Below are positions 1-8,094 of a stretch of DNA of 64,000 bases, one piece after another. The translations under genes and the position numbers were made by a program. The stretch covers positions 2,224,001 through 2,288,000 of the forward strand of contig CP087965.1 in assembly GCA_024703855.1 (NCBI GenBank), in the 5' to 3' direction. Numbering within the stretch: position 1 is the first letter of the stretch; the number at the start of each line of letters is the position of its first letter. This stretch comes from Polaromonas sp. P2-4 (GTDB taxonomy: Bacteria; Pseudomonadota; Gammaproteobacteria; Burkholderiales; Burkholderiaceae_C). The notes under the pieces were generated by a model that did not search any database, was not told the origin of the DNA, and saw only the letters and a program-made list of their open reading frames with translations.

Positions 1-334
1 CTTTTTGCGCGTCCGAGAAGCCGGTGGTGCCTATGACCAGCTTGACGCCCAGCTCACGGCAGACGGCCAGATGGGCCAGGGTGCCTTCCGGGCGTGTGAA
101 GTCGATCAGCACACGGGAGTTTTTCAGGCCTTCGCGGATGTCGGCGTTGATCAGTACACCACTGCTGCGGCCGGAAAACGCGCTGGCATCAAGGCCAATC
201 GCCGGGCTGGCAGTCACATCGAGCGCGCCCGTCAGCAGGCAATCCGTGCTGGCGTTCACCGCTTCAATCAGCATATGGCCCATGCGGCCACTGGCACCTG
301 CGACCGCGATTCGGTGGTGGCGCGCTTCCGTCAT
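1..334 (-). CDS. dapB: 4-hydroxy-tetrahydrodipicolinate reductase, N-terminal part
   Basis: DapB reduces the dihydrodipicolinate-level intermediate with NAD(P)H in the diaminopimelate/lysine pathway (cytosol). The 111 visible residues start at an ATG (332-334) and carry the Rossmann nucleotide-binding motif VAGASGRMG near residue 10. They continue with FSGRSSGVLIN, the strand VLIDFTRPEGTL and the conserved VIGTTGFSD, all typical of DapB. The reading frame runs off the left edge, so the catalytic domain is not visible. The gene lies 23 bases downstream of bamE on the same strand, and a bamE-dapB transcription unit is likely. Confidence 0.93.
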   Translation of the reverse strand, partial: MTEARHHRIAVAGASGRMGHMLIEAVNASTDCLLTGALDVTASPAIGLDASAFSGRSSGVLINADIREGLKNSRVLIDFTRPEGTLAHLAVCRELGVKLVIGTTGFSDAQK

Positions 335-357
335 GCCGCTGCCGCTCACTGCCCCAC

Positions 358-945
358 TCACTGCTTGGGGCTTTCGAGCGGTGGGTAAACCGTGGTCTGC
401 GGGTCTGCTGGCGCGCTGGCAGCGGTTGGGTCCGTGACAACTGGTTTGGAAGCCGAAGATTTTTCAGCGGCCTTGAGTTGCTCTTCGGTCGCTTCAAGCA
501 CAGGCACTTTGCCCAGCTTGCGCTTGGAGTCCAGCGAGGCGATGAACTCGGCTTCGGTCGGCATGGCGTCGCCCTCAAAGCGCACCAGCTGGTCGTCCTT
601 GAAAAACACGGTGTATTTGAAAGCCTGGGGCTCAACGCCCTGACGCTTCAGGGTAAAAACATAATCCCAGCGGTCAGCGTGAAACAGGCTGGCCAGCAAG
701 GGCGTACCCAGCAGCGCCTTGACCTGATCGCGACTCAAGCCGGGCCGAAGCAGCTCGACCTGCTCTTTGGAAATAAAGTTGCCCTGAATGACATCGACCT
801 TGTAGGGGGTAATCCAGTTGACCGGGTTGATCGCGCTGCTGCTCATGCCGCCGGTCGTGCTGCCGCAGGACGCCAGCACCGCGCATGCCATGACGATGAA
901 CGCTGTTTGGATGCGGTAACGAGGATTTGCAGACATGGCTGACAT
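358..945 (-). CDS. bamE: Outer membrane assembly lipoprotein BamE (SmpA/OmlA family)
   Basis: BamE is a small lipoprotein partner of the BamA beta-barrel assembly machine in the outer membrane. The protein has a lipoprotein signal (FIVMACAVLASC, lipobox LASC with the Cys at about residue 24). The SmpA fold follows, with KVDVIQGNFISKEQVELL, then RPGLSRDQVKALLGTP and the WDYVFTLKR strand. The last 50 residues are Ala/Pro/Lys-rich, a low-complexity tail beyond the core BamE domain. The start is either ATG 943-945 or ATG 934-936; the open frame continues further upstream but that part is antisense to fur. It is divergent from fur. Confidence 0.92.
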   Translation of the reverse strand: MSAMSANPRYRIQTAFIVMACAVLASCGSTTGGMSSSAINPVNWITPYKVDVIQGNFISKEQVELLRPGLSRDQVKALLGTPLLASLFHADRWDYVFTLKRQGVEPQAFKYTVFFKDDQLVRFEGDAMPTEAEFIASLDSKRKLGKVPVLEATEEQLKAAEKSSASKPVVTDPTAASAPADPQTTVYPPLESPKQ

Positions 946-1050
946 AGTAGGGGGTGTAGCGATATGATTGATCATTGTAGCGGCTGGGTGCCACCTGGCC
1001 GGGGGCCAGGCAGCACGGGGCCGCACCCCGTTTCCCCCAGAGAGATTTCC

Positions 1051-1512
1051 ATGAGTAATATTGACGAGCTGAAAAACACCGGCCTGAAGGCAACCTTGCC
1101 GCGCCTCAAGATTCTTGAGATTTTCCAGGCAGGCAAACAGCGCCACATGACGGCTGAAGACGTTTTCAGGGTGCTGCTGGAAGACCGGTCGGATATTGGC
1201 TTGGCCACGGTTTACCGGGTGTTGACCCAGTTTGAGCAGGCAGGCCTGCTCAACCGCAGCAATTTCGAGTCCGGCAAAGCGGTTTACGAGATCAATGAAG
1301 GCCAGCACCACGACCACCTGGTGTGCCTGGACTGCGGCAAGGTCGAGGAGTTTTACGACGCCGAGATTGAAAAACGCCAGCAGGCGGTGGCCACGGCCAA
1401 AGGTTTTACCATTGCCGACCACTCGCTGTCGATCTACGCGAATTGCACCAAAGACAAATGCCCCAACCGGGGAACGGCGACGCCTGTGCGCCACCATCAT
1501 CATTCTTCTTGA
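1051..1512 (+). CDS. fur: Ferric uptake regulator Fur
   Basis: Fur is the Fe(II)-responsive DNA-binding repressor of iron uptake genes. The ATG at 1051 follows AGAGATTTCC and gives a 153-residue protein of normal length. The N-terminal winged helix contains LKATLPRLKILEIF and the recognition helix IGLATVYRVLTQFE. The dimerisation/metal domain has the HHDHLVC metal cluster, a CLDCGK zinc pair and a second Cys pair, CTKDKC. The C-terminus ends in a His-rich tail (four consecutive His), as in many beta-proteobacterial Fur proteins. It is transcribed away from bamE across a 105-base intergenic region, and no frame break is seen. Confidence 0.96.
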   Translation: MSNIDELKNTGLKATLPRLKILEIFQAGKQRHMTAEDVFRVLLEDRSDIGLATVYRVLTQFEQAGLLNRSNFESGKAVYEINEGQHHDHLVCLDCGKVEEFYDAEIEKRQQAVATAKGFTIADHSLSIYANCTKDKCPNRGTATPVRHHHHSS

Positions 1513-1531
1513 AGTTTAAGCATCAAATAGG

Positions 1532-1581
1532 GCTGTGGCCTAATAGAATTGGGCGCAATCAGCTATTAATTTGATAGCAAA
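1532..1581 (+). repeat. Comamonadaceae-type intergenic repeat, copy R1
   Basis: This is one of eight copies in the window of a roughly 50-base intergenic repeat with two small hairpins (GCCC...GGGC and AGCTAT...ATAGC). It holds GGGCGCAATC followed by AGCTATTAATTTGATAGC. It lies downstream of fur. Confidence 0.75.
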
Positions 1582-1604
1582 TCAGTAGCTGACAATTTCC
1601 GCCG

Positions 1605-1778
1605 GGCCAGCGAACGCAGCGAAGGGCCGCCCCGAGCAAGTTCAGCCCCCTCGGGGGGCAGCGCAGTACGCGAAGCGACAAGCGTGGGGGCCAGCGAACG
1701 CAGCGAAGGGCCGCCCCGAGCAAGTTCAGCCCCCTCGGGGGGCAGAGAGCTACACGCTAGTAGAGCGAACGTGGGGGC
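1605..1778 (-). repeat. Two tandem copies (about 86 bp) of the GGGCGGCCC repeat, beginning at the hprK stop codon
   Basis: Two direct copies (about 1605-1690 and 1691-1778) belong to the same family as the five-copy array at 6650-7071, but in opposite orientation. Each contains the palindromic core CCCCTCGGGGGG and GGGCCGCCCCGAGCAAGTTC. Read on the minus strand, the unit starts with GCCCCCACG immediately after the hprK TAG stop. The corA array starts in exactly the same way. Confidence 0.8.
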
Positions 1779-2728
1779 CTAATCATCCTGCTCCATCGCC
1801 TTGCGGTGGCGCTCCACAAATTCCTGGTAGGTATTGATGCCGCGCAGCTGCAAGATGGCATTGCGCACCGCAGCTTCGACCAGCACGGCAATGTTGCGGC
1901 CGGCTTCCACCTGGATGATGACCTTGCGCACGGCGACGCCCAACACGTCCTGGGTGAGCGGCTCGTAGGGGATGCGTTCGTACTCGCGCTCGAGGGTTTC
2001 GCGGCGCACCAGGTGAACAATCATCTTCAGGCGCATTTTGCGGCGCACCGCTGTCTCGCCAAATATGGCCTTGATGTCCAGCAGACCAATGCCGCGCACT
2101 TCGAGCAGGTTTTGCAGCAGCTCGGGGCAGCGCCCTTCAATCGTGGTCTGGTTGATGCGGTACAGGTCTACCGCGTCATCGGCCACCAGGCCATGGCCGC
2201 GCGAAATCAGCTCCAGCCCCAGCTCGCTCTTGCCCAGGCCCGACTCGCCGGTGATCAATACACCCATGCCCAGAATGTCCATGAACACGCCGTGCATCGA
2301 GGTGCGATCGGCAAAATGCTTGGATAGATAAGCGCGCAGCACATCAATCACGAAAGCCGCCGACTCCGGGGTGGCAAACATCGGCAACTGCGCGCGTTCG
2401 CACATCGACAGCAGCGTGTCGGGTGCCGTCTGGCCATCGGCCACCACCAGCACCGGCGGCTCCAGCGTGATGATGCGCGAGATGCGCCGCGCACAGTCCT
2501 CAGGGCTGGCATTGGTGAGGTAGGCGACTTCACGTTCGCCCAAAATCTGCACGCGGTAAGGATGGATGTAGTTGAGGTAGCCGACCAGATCGGCCCCCCG
2601 AGCGCGCAGCGCACGGCCACCTCGTCAAAGCGCCTTTCGGAAGCGCCCAAGCCCGCGACCCATTCCCATTTCAGGGCGGCGCGATGGTCTTCAAACAAGA
2701 CGTCAGCGCTGACAACGGTGGGCTTCAT
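1779..2728 (-). CDS. hprK: HPr kinase/phosphorylase (one frame break)
   Basis: HprK phosphorylates or dephosphorylates the HPr phosphocarrier, and in beta-proteobacteria it belongs to a regulatory PTS with PtsN. The N-terminal part starts at ATG 2726-2728 ([15 protein letters not shown]) and the body continues from about 2600 in another frame. The break lies in or beside the C-run at about 2595-2610. The body shows the Walker A motif GESGLGKS, the HprK signature region [11 protein letters not shown], and C-terminal [14 protein letters not shown]. Restored length is about 316 residues, normal for the family. The stop codon TAG is the first three bases of the adjacent repeat. Confidence 0.93.
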
Positions 2729-2815
2729 ACCGGCCTGTGATTCAAGACCCCGAGAGGTCTAGTGTGATGTTGCATGCTTGATGGTACAAATAAAAACGAT
2801 GGATTTTGTTCAGGG

Positions 2816-2869
2816 CAAGGCGAAAACCGCAGCAATAACTCCAGCTATTGCGAGGATTTGCAACGCAGC
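2816..2869 (+). repeat. Hairpin repeat E1 (AAGGCG...AACGCAG family)
   Basis: The architecture is CAAGGCG (2816-2822), 9 bases, the near-palindrome GCAATAACTCCAGCTATTGC (2832-2851), 10 bases, then AACGCAGC (2862-2869). The same layout with the same spacings recurs at 27970-28025 and, inverted, at 56409-56461. It sits between ptsN and hprK. Confidence 0.6.
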
Positions 2870-2919
2870 CATGGACGAAAAGACGCGGTTTTATGTGCCG
2901 GCTAGCGTGCAAGACCACA

Positions 2920-3393
2920 CTAAGAGCTGACTTCGTGGACAGAGTGCCAGGAAGCAATCAGCTGGTGCAGCGCCGCAGCATCGGTGCTGGTTTTGAGCTG
3001 CTCGCGCAGGGTGCTGTCACTGAGCAGCTCGGCAATTTCGGACAGGATTTCGAGGTGTTTCTGCGTCGCGGCCTCGGGCACCAGCAGAAAGATCAGCAAG
3101 GCCACGGCCTGCTCATCGGGCGCATCGAAACCGATGGGCTCTTGCAGCAGGAAAACCGCCGCCATGGGAGCTTTCAGCCCTTTGATGCGGCCATGCGGAA
3201 TGGCCACACCGTGACCCAGGCCAGTCGAGCCCAGACGCTCACGAGCGAACAGGCTGTCAGTGATCAGCGCGCGATTCAGGCCATGCAGGTTTTCAAACAG
3301 CAGACCGGCTTCTTCAAAAGCGCGCTTCTTGCTGGTCGCTTCAACACTGACCTGCACTTGGGAGGGGGGCAAAATTTGCGAAAGACGGTTCAT
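2920..3393 (-). CDS. ptsN: PTS IIA-like nitrogen-regulatory protein PtsN (EIIA-Ntr)
   Basis: PtsN is the terminal phospho-acceptor of the nitrogen PTS. It carries no sugar and acts as a cytosolic regulator, for example of potassium and phosphate signalling. The 157-residue protein starts MNRLSQILPPSQV. It contains the PTS EIIA type-2 domain with the phosphorylatable His in GLGHGVAIPHGRIKG (His at about residue 66) and the helix LEILSEIAELLSD. The frame is intact and of normal length. It lies between hpf (upstream, after a terminator) and hprK (downstream), so it probably has its own promoter in 3394-3450. Confidence 0.94.
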   Translation of the reverse strand: MNRLSQILPPSQVQVSVEATSKKRAFEEAGLLFENLHGLNRALITDSLFARERLGSTGLGHGVAIPHGRIKGLKAPMAAVFLLQEPIGFDAPDEQAVALLIFLLVPEAATQKHLEILSEIAELLSDSTLREQLKTSTDAAALHQLIASWHSVHEVSS

Positions 3394-3452
3394 AACGATC
3401 TTTTAGTCGCCGAATTATGCACTTTGCAGCGGATTGAAAGAAAAAAGGGCAT

Positions 3453-3482
3453 AAAAAAAGCCGCTTGTCCCTGCAAACGGCT
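3453..3482 (-). terminator. Rho-independent terminator after hpf
   Basis: On the minus strand the stem AGCCGTTTG / CAAGCGGCT (3459-3482, one G-U pair) with a six-base loop is followed by a run of T (3453-3459). It would terminate hpf transcription before ptsN. Confidence 0.75.
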
Positions 3483-3597
3483 CGTGAGAATCCAAATTCA
3501 GGTTACGCCATCGGACAACAGGCGCTGGGACGGCGGAAGCGGCAAACTGCGACTGACTTCCCCCAAGGCGCCCGAGTCCGGGCCTGCTCAACAAATC

Positions 3598-3925
3598 TCA
3601 GGCCTGCCTTTTGGCGGTAACGTGGTGGTGTTCCTTGATTTTGGTTTTATGCCGCCCGACCTGGCGGTCCAGTTTGTCAGTCAATTCATCGACTGCGGCG
3701 TACAGATCAGCATGTGAACTCTCGGCAAACAGGTCGCGGCCCTTGACATGCACATTGCACTCTGCTCGCTGGCGTCTGTCCTTTTCCGTCATGTTGTCCA
3801 CTGTCAATAGGACTTTTACATCCACTACTTGGTCGAAATGTCGGGTAATTCGATCCAGCTTGCTGGTCACATAGCCGCGTAGCGGGGGTGACTTCAAGAT
3901 GATGGCCGCTGATCGTCAAGTTCAT
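3598..3925 (-). CDS. hpf: Ribosome hibernation-promoting factor HPF/RaiA (one frame break)
   Basis: HPF binds the 30S subunit and promotes 100S dimers or inactive 70S ribosomes in slow growth. The start is ATG 3923-3925 ([14 protein letters not shown]) with an AGAGGAG ribosome-binding site just upstream. The frame breaks at about 3885-3892 near a C-run and resumes as [17 protein letters not shown]. The rest has [26 protein letters not shown] and the helix [20 protein letters not shown]. Restored length is about 109 residues, the short form. In many beta-proteobacteria rpoN lies next to hpf; here the upstream neighbour is a divergent patatin gene. Confidence 0.92.
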
Positions 3926-4233
3926 AAAGAAACTCCTCTTCCAAGATATTCCAAAGTTGGAACTGGGTTGAAAACACCACCCTACCCGTAACGGCGAGGC
4001 GGCAGACGGGGGACACGCTCTTGGATTTACTATGCGCCTGAAGCCCTCCAATTGCAACCTTGCGCGCAATAAAGAGTGAAACCTTCTGAAAAACTCCTTG
4101 ACCACGCATCGGGCAGCGCACAAGAACTGGCTTTTGCGCCCGTGAAGGTGTTATAAAAACCCGGGAGAACTCATCTTCAATATGTGCCATTTGCCCGCGC
4201 CAAGCCGTTGCCGCGCCCGCACCTGACCTTTTC
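3926..4233. other. Intergenic region hpf / patatin
   Basis: This is about 308 bases between the divergent hpf and patatin genes. It holds the hpf ribosome-binding site (about 3930-3937) and presumably both promoters. Open frames crossing it have no recognisable domain, and I see no conserved RNA or repeat. Confidence 0.5.
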
Positions 4234-5461
4234 ATGTCGCTTGAAACCATTATTTCCTCTGCGTTGACGCAGCCTGACGAAGAACTCAACGCCCTGGTGT
4301 TAATGGGTGGCGGCGCACGCACGGCCTACCAGGCGGGCGTGCTCCATGCCCTTTCTTCCATACTCAGCCTGCAAGGCGGCACGGCCAGCGCGCGTTTTCC
4401 CTTCAAAATCCTGGTGGGCACATCGGCTGGCGCACTGAACGCCACCTTTCTGGCCAGCCGCGCCAGCGAAGGACTACAGGCCTTTGGCCAACTGGCCAGC
4501 TTCTGGGCCACCCTGCGCTCATCGCAGGTGTACAGGCTCAAGGTGCCAACGTGGATACGCTTGAGCCGGATTGCTGCGGCCTTGTTTCTGTCGCAGCAGG
4601 TGCGTGCGCAGCAGTCGTTTCTGGACAACACGCCGCTGGTCGACACCTTGCACCACGCCATATCGCTGAGCCATATCGACCAGGCGCTGCAGGAGGACTC
4701 CCTGCGCGCTGGCTGTCACAGCCTCCAGTTACAGCAGCGGGGTGCACTGGACGTTTTGCCAGATGGCCGCAGGCAGGCGGGCCGATTTGTGGAACCGCCC
4801 GGGCCGGCGGGCTGATTTTCAGCCCGTCACGATCGAGCACCTGATGGCCTCCAGCGCCATCCCCTTCCTGTTTCCGTCCACACCGCTGTGGGTGGATGGC
4901 CGCCGCGAGTTTTTTGGCGATGGTTCGATGCGCCAGAGCTCGCCGCTGTCGCCCGCGCTGCACCTGGGGGCCGGCAAAGTGCTGGTGATCGGTGTCGGGC
5001 AGCCCGAGCGCGCCAGCTTCGCAGGCAGCAACGGCCTGAGCATTAGCGACAAGCCCACACTGGGGGCCATCGCTGGCCATGCCATGGCCAGCGTCTTTCA
5101 GGACACGTTGCAGGCCGATGTGGAGCAGGCCCAGCGGGTGAGCAAAACCATACGCCAGATGCCGCGCGAAATCGCGGCCATCATGCCTTACCGGCCCGTG
5201 GATGTGCTGGCGATTTCGCCCTCGCAGTCGCTCGATGCACTGGCGCAGGCCCATGCCGGCGAGTTGCCCACAGCCACCTACAACGCGCTGGCAGGCCTGG
5301 GCGCGCTCGGTGCCAAGGGCAGTCCGAGCGGGGCGGCACTGGCCAGCTACCTGTTGTTTGAGCCCGGTTTTATCAAGGCGTTGATGGCGCTGGGTGAGCA
5401 CGATGCCTATGCCCGAAAGAGCGAACTCATCGCCTTTTTATGTAAGGCACGCGGTGGATAA
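4234..5461 (+). CDS. Patatin-like phospholipase (one frame break)
   Basis: This is a Ser/Asp-dyad lipid acyl hydrolase. The oxyanion loop GGGARTAYQAGVL is at about residue 30 and the nucleophile elbow GTSAG at about residue 66. After a frame break at about 4700-4710 the second frame carries the catalytic Asp in FFGDGSMR, followed by a C-terminal region ending in KSELIAFLCKARGG. There is no signal peptide, so it is cytosolic or peripheral to the inner membrane. Restored length is about 408 residues. It is transcribed towards corA but separated from it by a 200-base leader. The substrate cannot be told from sequence. Confidence 0.85.
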
Positions 5462-5664
5462 ACCGGGTTTGAAATGCCATAATCGCCGCTTATTCATTAC
5501 GGAGAAATCCTTGGAAAGCAGCCCTAGTCGCTAGCTTTCAACACCGCAGACTGACGCCGAATGTCATTGGGGGGTTGAAAGCGACAAGCGCCATCCACCA
5601 CCCCCGTCTTGCACGAGGCCCGCACACCGGCCTTGCGCAGCCTTGAACCGACAGGCCGTTAGTC
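5462..5664 (+). promoter_or_regulatory. Structured 5' leader of corA (candidate riboswitch-like element)
   Basis: The leader is rich in self-complementarity. GTCG-(CTAG bulge)-CTTTCAAC (5527-5542) pairs with GTTGAAAGCGAC (5574-5585). AGGCC (5616-5620) can pair with GGCCT (5629-5633), which can alternatively pair with AGGCC (5653-5657). That last copy lies 8 bases before the corA ATG, where a ribosome-binding site should be. No canonical Shine-Dalgarno is visible. The pattern is consistent with a conformational switch controlling translation; this is inference. Confidence 0.4.
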
Positions 5665-6651
5665 ATGCTCAATATTTTCACGCTCGCCAACGGGCGACTC
5701 TTCCAGGAAGAAATCGAATCCCTCGAAGAACTCTCCAAATTCCAGCCGATCTGGGTGGATCTGGAATCCCCCACCCCTGAAGAAAAACGCTGGATCAAGC
5801 AGTATTACGGTCTGTCCATTCCTGAAGACGCGATGGACGAGGACATTGAAGAGTCCGCACGCTTTTACGAAGAGGACAACGGCGAGCTGCACATCCGCTC
5901 CGACTTTCTGATTGCCGATGAAGACGAGCCGCGCACCGTGCGTGTCGCCTTCATCCTCAACCTGGTCAATGACGATCTGAAAAGCAAGGGCGTGCTATTT
6001 TCCATTCACGATGAAGACGTGCCGGTGTTTCGCCTGCTGCGCATGCGGGCACGCCGCGCACCAGGGCTGATCGAAGATGCCAAGGAAGTACTGCTCAAGC
6101 TGTTCGATGCCGATGCAGAGTATTCGGCCGATACGCTGGAGGGTATTTACGTTGAACTCGAAAAAGTCAGCACCCAGGTGCTGTCGGGCGATGTGACCGA
6201 TGCGCTGGCCGGCGAAGTGCTGGGCGCCATTGCGCGCCACGAAGACTTGAACGGCCGCATACGCCGCAACATGATGGACACGCGTCGTGCGGTCAGCTTC
6301 ATGATGCGCAGCAAAATGCTCAATGCCGAGCAGTTTGAGGAAGCCCGGCAAATTCTGCGCGACATTGACTCGCTCGACTCCCACACCGCCTTCCTGTTCG
6401 ACAAAATCAACTTTTTGATGGATGCCACGGTCGGTTTCATCAACATCAACCAGAACAAGATCATCAAGCTGTTCTCGGTCGCCAGCGTGGCACTGTTGCC
6501 GCCCACCCTGGTGGCAAGCAGCTACGGCATGAACTTTGATCTCATGCCTGAACTGAAATGGGCTTGGGGCTACCCCCTGGCGTTGGTGCTGATGGCAGTC
6601 AGCGCGCTGGTGCCCATGTGGTACTTCAGAAAGCGCGGCTGGTTGAAATAG
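5665..6651 (+). CDS. corA: Magnesium/cobalt transporter CorA
   Basis: CorA is a homopentameric inner-membrane channel for Mg2+, also Co2+/Ni2+. The 328-residue protein is intact. It has an acidic N-terminal cytoplasmic domain (MLNIFTLANGRLF; DEDIEESARFYEEDNGELHI), a long helical stalk (LRDIDSLDSHTAFLFDKINF) and two C-terminal membrane segments. The signature loop YGMNF lies between them and a basic tail (YFRKRGWLK) follows. The stop codon TAG overlaps the first repeat of the adjacent tandem array. Upstream lies an unusual structured leader. Confidence 0.96.
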   Translation: MLNIFTLANGRLFQEEIESLEELSKFQPIWVDLESPTPEEKRWIKQYYGLSIPEDAMDEDIEESARFYEEDNGELHIRSDFLIADEDEPRTVRVAFILNLVNDDLKSKGVLFSIHDEDVPVFRLLRMRARRAPGLIEDAKEVLLKLFDADAEYSADTLEGIYVELEKVSTQVLSGDVTDALAGEVLGAIARHEDLNGRIRRNMMDTRRAVSFMMRSKMLNAEQFEEARQILRDIDSLDSHTAFLFDKINFLMDATVGFININQNKIIKLFSVASVALLPPTLVASSYGMNFDLMPELKWAWGYPLALVLMAVSALVPMWYFRKRGWLK

Positions 6652-7071
6652 GCCCCCACGCTTTTCACTGCGTGTAATGCGCTGCCCCCGAGGGGGCTGG
6701 ACTTGCTCGGGGCGGCCCTTCGCGGCGTCCTGTAGGCCCCCACGCTTTTCACTGCGTGTAATGCGCTGCCCCCCGAGGGGCTGGACTTGCTCGGGGCGGC
6801 CCTTCGCGGCGTTCTGTAGGCCCCCACACTTTTCACTGCGTGTAATGCGCTGCCCCCCGAGGGGGCTGAACTTGCTCGGGGCGGCCCTTCGCGGCGTTCT
6901 GTAGGCCCCCACACTTTTCACTGCGTGTAATGCGCTGCCCCCCGAGGGGGCTGAACTTGCTCGGGGCGGCCCTTCGCGGCGTTCTGTAGGCCCCCACGCT
7001 TTTCACTGCGTGTAATGCGCTGCCCCCGAGGGGGCTGGACTTGCTCGGGGCGGCCCTTCGCGGCGTCCTGC
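6650..7071 (+). repeat. Five-copy 84-85 bp tandem repeat array
   Basis: Contiguous near-identical units occupy 6650-6733, 6734-6817, 6818-6902, 6903-6987 and 6988-7071. Each begins AGGCCCCCAC, contains TTTTCACTGCGTGTAATGCG, then the palindrome CCCCCGAGGGGG, and ends GGCCCTTCGCGGCGTYCTG. There are no unique spacers. The first unit starts on the corA stop codon, and the last ends 17 bases before the stop of the convergent reductase gene. The same unit occurs twice, inverted, at 1605-1778, with a degenerate piece at 9261-9300. Confidence 0.95.
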
Positions 7072-7088
7072 AGGCCTTCTCATCAGGG

Positions 7089-8072
7089 CTACAGGTCAAG
7101 TACCAGCTGGTTGCTTTTGCAGCCCGACACGCAAACCATCATGACCTTGTTGGCGGCACGTTCCTTGGCACTGAGGATCGAGTCGCGGTGGTCCGGCTCG
7201 CCCGCCAGCACGCGTGTTTCACACGAGCCGCATATCCCTTCGCAGCAGCTGTGGTCAACATTTACCCCCGCGGCCAGCAGCGTATCGAGCAGCGATTTGT
7301 CGGGCGTGATGGTGATGGTGCGGCCGCTGCGCCGCAGCTCAACGTTATAGGTGGCCTTGGCGTCGGACGACGCGGCCACCTCCACGGCAGCGAAGCGCTC
7401 GATGTGGGCATTCTCGTGCCCGAGTTCTTCACAAATTTTCTCGAAGGCGTCGAGCATGACCGTCGGGCCGCAGGCGTAGTAGTGCGTCTGTACTGCGGGC
7501 GCCCGGACCGACAGTACTTCGGGCGCCCGGTCCGACAGTAGCGCCTTGAGATCGGGCGGGCCGCCCTTTTCGTCGTCGAAGTGCAGCAAAAGTGGCATGC
7601 CCAGCGCTTCAAGCTCGGCCACAAAGGCCGCGCCCGAACGTGAGCGCGCGAAATACATCACTTCGAATGAACGCCCGATTGCCTTGAGCCGGCGCGCCAT
7701 GCTCAAAATGGGCGTGACGCCGATGCCGCCGGCGATGAGCACGGTGTGCCCGGCCTCTTCGTGCAGCGGGAAGTTGTTGCGTGGCGCGGAGATGGGCAGG
7801 CGCATGCCGACACGCAACTGCTCATGCACGCAGCGTGAGCCACCACGGCTGGCGCGGTCGCGCAATACGCCCACCACGTAGCGGTTGTGCTCGTCGCAGG
7901 AATTGGACAGCGAGTAGCTGCGCTCCATGCCATTGGGCAGGTGCAGGTCGATGTGCGCCCCCGCGGTGAACGCGGGAAACTCCGCACCGGGCGCAGGTCG
8001 CAACTCGACGCTGATCACATCGTCGGCCTCATAGCGCAGCGTGTGGACGAAGGCGTTCAGGGTAGTAGTCAT
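7089..8072 (-). CDS. Oxidoreductase with FMN/NAD and 2Fe-2S ferredoxin domains (phthalate dioxygenase reductase family)
   Basis: This is the electron-transfer partner of a Rieske oxygenase. It passes electrons from NAD(P)H through flavin to a plant-type 2Fe-2S centre. The flavin-binding motif ERSYSLSN lies at about residue 50, the NAD-binding GGIGVTPILSMARR at about 115, and YYACGP-TVML in the NAD domain. The C-terminal ferredoxin has Cys ligands in HSCCEGICGSCETRV plus a distal Cys in MMVCVSGC. The start is ATG 8070-8072 and the 327-residue length matches VanB/PDR-type reductases. It is the last gene of the leftward catabolic cluster, 22 bases after the Rieske oxygenase gene. Its frame is intact. 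Confidence 0.92.
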   Translation of the reverse strand: MTTTLNAFVHTLRYEADDVISVELRPAPGAEFPAFTAGAHIDLHLPNGMERSYSLSNSCDEHNRYVVGVLRDRASRGGSRCVHEQLRVGMRLPISAPRNNFPLHEEAGHTVLIAGGIGVTPILSMARRLKAIGRSFEVMYFARSRSGAAFVAELEALGMPLLLHFDDEKGGPPDLKALLSDRAPEVLSVRAPAVQTHYYACGPTVMLDAFEKICEELGHENAHIERFAAVEVAASSDAKATYNVELRRSGRTITITPDKSLLDTLLAAGVNVDHSCCEGICGSCETRVLAGEPDHRDSILSAKERAANKVMMVCVSGCKSNQLVLDL

Positions 8073-8094
8073 GGCTTGGCAAACATCAAGGTGA

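Noticed and set aside
946..1503. N-terminal extension of BamE giving 381 residues
   Set aside because: The extension is antisense to fur and precedes a clear lipoprotein signal peptide, so the start is at 945 or 936.
1490..1512. Artificial His-tag-like end of Fur
   Set aside because: A short His-rich C-terminus is normal for beta-proteobacterial Fur. No vector sequence is seen.
6650..7071. Possible CRISPR array
   Set aside because: The 84-85 bp units are contiguous without variable spacers and no cas genes are nearby. It is an ordinary tandem repeat.
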